A DNA stretch of 64,000 nt from assembly GCA_965208975.1 (NCBI GenBank), contig CBDBQH010000003.1, positions 372,001 through 436,000 on the forward strand, written 5' to 3'. Below, one piece after another: positions 63,198 through 64,000 of this stretch. The DNA is from G963663315 sp965208975. Its GTDB lineage: Bacteria > Pseudomonadota > Gammaproteobacteria > Arenicellales > Poriferihabitantaceae. How positions within the stretch are numbered: the stretch's first letter is position 1; every line of letters begins with the position of its first letter. The translations under genes were made by a program, and so were the position numbers. The notes below the pieces were generated by a model. It was not told the DNA's origin. It did no database searches and worked only from the letters and a program-made list of their open reading frames with translations.

Positions 63198-63881
63198 ATG
63201 ACAATAAAGGAATGGCCAGAGTTGGAGAGGCCACGGGAAAAACTCCTGCACCAGGGCGTCGGCGCCCTCAGTGACGCCGAGTTGCTGGCCATATTTCTGC
63301 GTACCGGCGTACCCGGCAAATCGGCAGTGGATATCAGCCGGGAGCTGATCAAGCGATTCGGTGACCTGAGAGGCGTACTGAATGCGAATCAGTCCCAGAT
63401 TTGCCGGACTCAGGGACTGGGGCCGGTAAAGTTTTCCTACATGCAGGCGGCCCTGGAATTGGGGCGACGCTTTCTGGGCCAGAAAATTCAACGCCAGGAC
63501 GTGATGACCAATCCTGAATCGGTCAACGATTTTCTCAGCTTTCATCTGCGCGACCGCGGCCAGGAGATATTCGCGGTGCTGTTTCTCGACAACCGGCATC
63601 AAGTGATCAAATACAAAGAAATGTTTCAAGGCACACTGGGCTCGGCCTCGGTCCACCCGCGGGAAATCATCAAACAGGTTCTGCATTATAATGCGGCGGC
63701 CATCATCATCGCCCACAACCACCCGTCCGGTGTCGCCGAACCCAGCCAGTCCGACGCCGACATCACCGTCAAGATCCAAAAAGCGTTACAACTGATTGAT
63801 GTCAGACTGCTGGACCACATTATTGTTGGCGACGGGGAATTTGTATCCCTGAGTAACCGGGGTATCATTCAGGGGGGGTAA
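63198..63881 (+). CDS. radC: RadC/JAB-domain protein
   Basis: 227 residues from the ATG at 63198 (MTIKEWPELERPREKLLHQG); the 39 in-frame codons upstream overlap the coaBC start region and do not match the family. N-terminal helix-hairpin-helix-like part (LSDAELLAIFLRTG, LGPVKFSYMQA), then an MPN/JAB1 metalloprotease-like domain with AHNHPSGVAEPSQSD and upstream EIFAVLFLD. Function in DNA repair is doubtful for the family as a whole. Confidence 0.95.
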   Translation: MTIKEWPELERPREKLLHQGVGALSDAELLAIFLRTGVPGKSAVDISRELIKRFGDLRGVLNANQSQICRTQGLGPVKFSYMQAALELGRRFLGQKIQRQDVMTNPESVNDFLSFHLRDRGQEIFAVLFLDNRHQVIKYKEMFQGTLGSASVHPREIIKQVLHYNAAAIIIAHNHPSGVAEPSQSDADITVKIQKALQLIDVRLLDHIIVGDGEFVSLSNRGIIQGG

Positions 63882-63894
63882 TCCTGGAATAGTC

Positions 63895-64000
63895 ATGAAA
63901 GCGAGAGAGAGACGAGACGGCGTTACACTGGTCCATACCGGCAGTGGAAAAGGGAAATCATCCAGCGCTTTTGGTGTCGTATTCCGGGCCGCCGGCTGGG
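63895..64000 (+). CDS. cobO: Cob(I)yrinic acid a,c-diamide adenosyltransferase, N-terminal fragment
   Basis: Thirty-five codons to the window edge: after a basic start, VTLVHTGSGKGKSSSAFGVV, then FRAAGW. The P-loop GSGKGKSS and the S-A-FG continuation match CobO/BtuR/CobA adenosyltransferases, which adenosylate corrinoids in vitamin B12 synthesis or salvage. Starts 13 bases after the radC stop. Truncated by the end of the window. Confidence 0.8.
   Translation, partial: MKARERRDGVTLVHTGSGKGKSSSAFGVVFRAAGW

Overview
The window looks like chromosome from a moderately GC-rich gammaproteobacterium. This rests on gene order: a long minus-strand cluster rpsB-tsf-frr-uppS-cdsA-dxr-rseP-bamA-skp-lpxD-fabZ-lpxA-lpxB-rnhB-dnaE, a plus-strand map-glnD pair, hisB-hisH-hisA-hisF-hisI followed by tatABC, and divergent radC/coaBC. 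Genus-level assignment is not possible from this. No tRNA, rRNA, CRISPR, transposase or phage gene was seen.

Layout. 1-0.7 kb: 3' end of ilvD (+). 0.7-21.3 kb: one compact minus-strand block that reads from rpsB down through translation factors, undecaprenyl/CDP-DAG/MEP-pathway enzymes, outer-membrane assembly (RseP, BamA, Skp), lipid A synthesis (LpxD, FabZ, LpxA, LpxB), RNase HII, DnaE, then a PabB-PabC fusion, a TSUP permease and a CmoA-like methyltransferase. pyrH, normally between tsf and frr, is absent. 21.5-43.5 kb: a single 7,325-codon minus-strand gene for a Calx-beta-type surface protein with a C-terminal outer-membrane barrel. It sits exactly between rpsB and map, which are usually divergent neighbours. 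A run of 22 G lies 46 bp upstream of its start. 43.9-48.3 kb: map, glnD and an AmgK-like kinase (+). 48.3-48.8 kb: a 189-bp tandem repeat. 48.8-53.8 kb: tatABC and his genes (-); TatB carries a C-terminal helix-turn-helix-like extension and hisE is missing from its usual place. 53.8-54.4 kb: dispersed GC-rich palindromic repeats. 54.4-59.2 kb (open to 59.5 kb): a second, paralogous Calx-beta/barrel protein, preceded by a perfect (TGGC)20 tetranucleotide run. 59.8-64 kb: a small membrane coiled-coil protein, a glyoxalase II-like hydrolase, a GATase-like protein and coaBC (-), then radC and the start of a cobO/btuR-type adenosyltransferase (+).

The most interesting content is the pair of giant surface proteins. 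They share a distinctive junction module (AWL-RFGRAVAEQ) and a homologous C-terminal barrel, and each has a different hypermutable simple repeat just upstream. Together they look like a phase-variable two-member surface adhesin family. The larger protein is built from a higher-order repeat of about 1.45-1.48 kb (four beta-sandwich domains each), whose spacing recurs at exactly 1479 or 1452 bp, indicating recent tandem expansion inside one gene.
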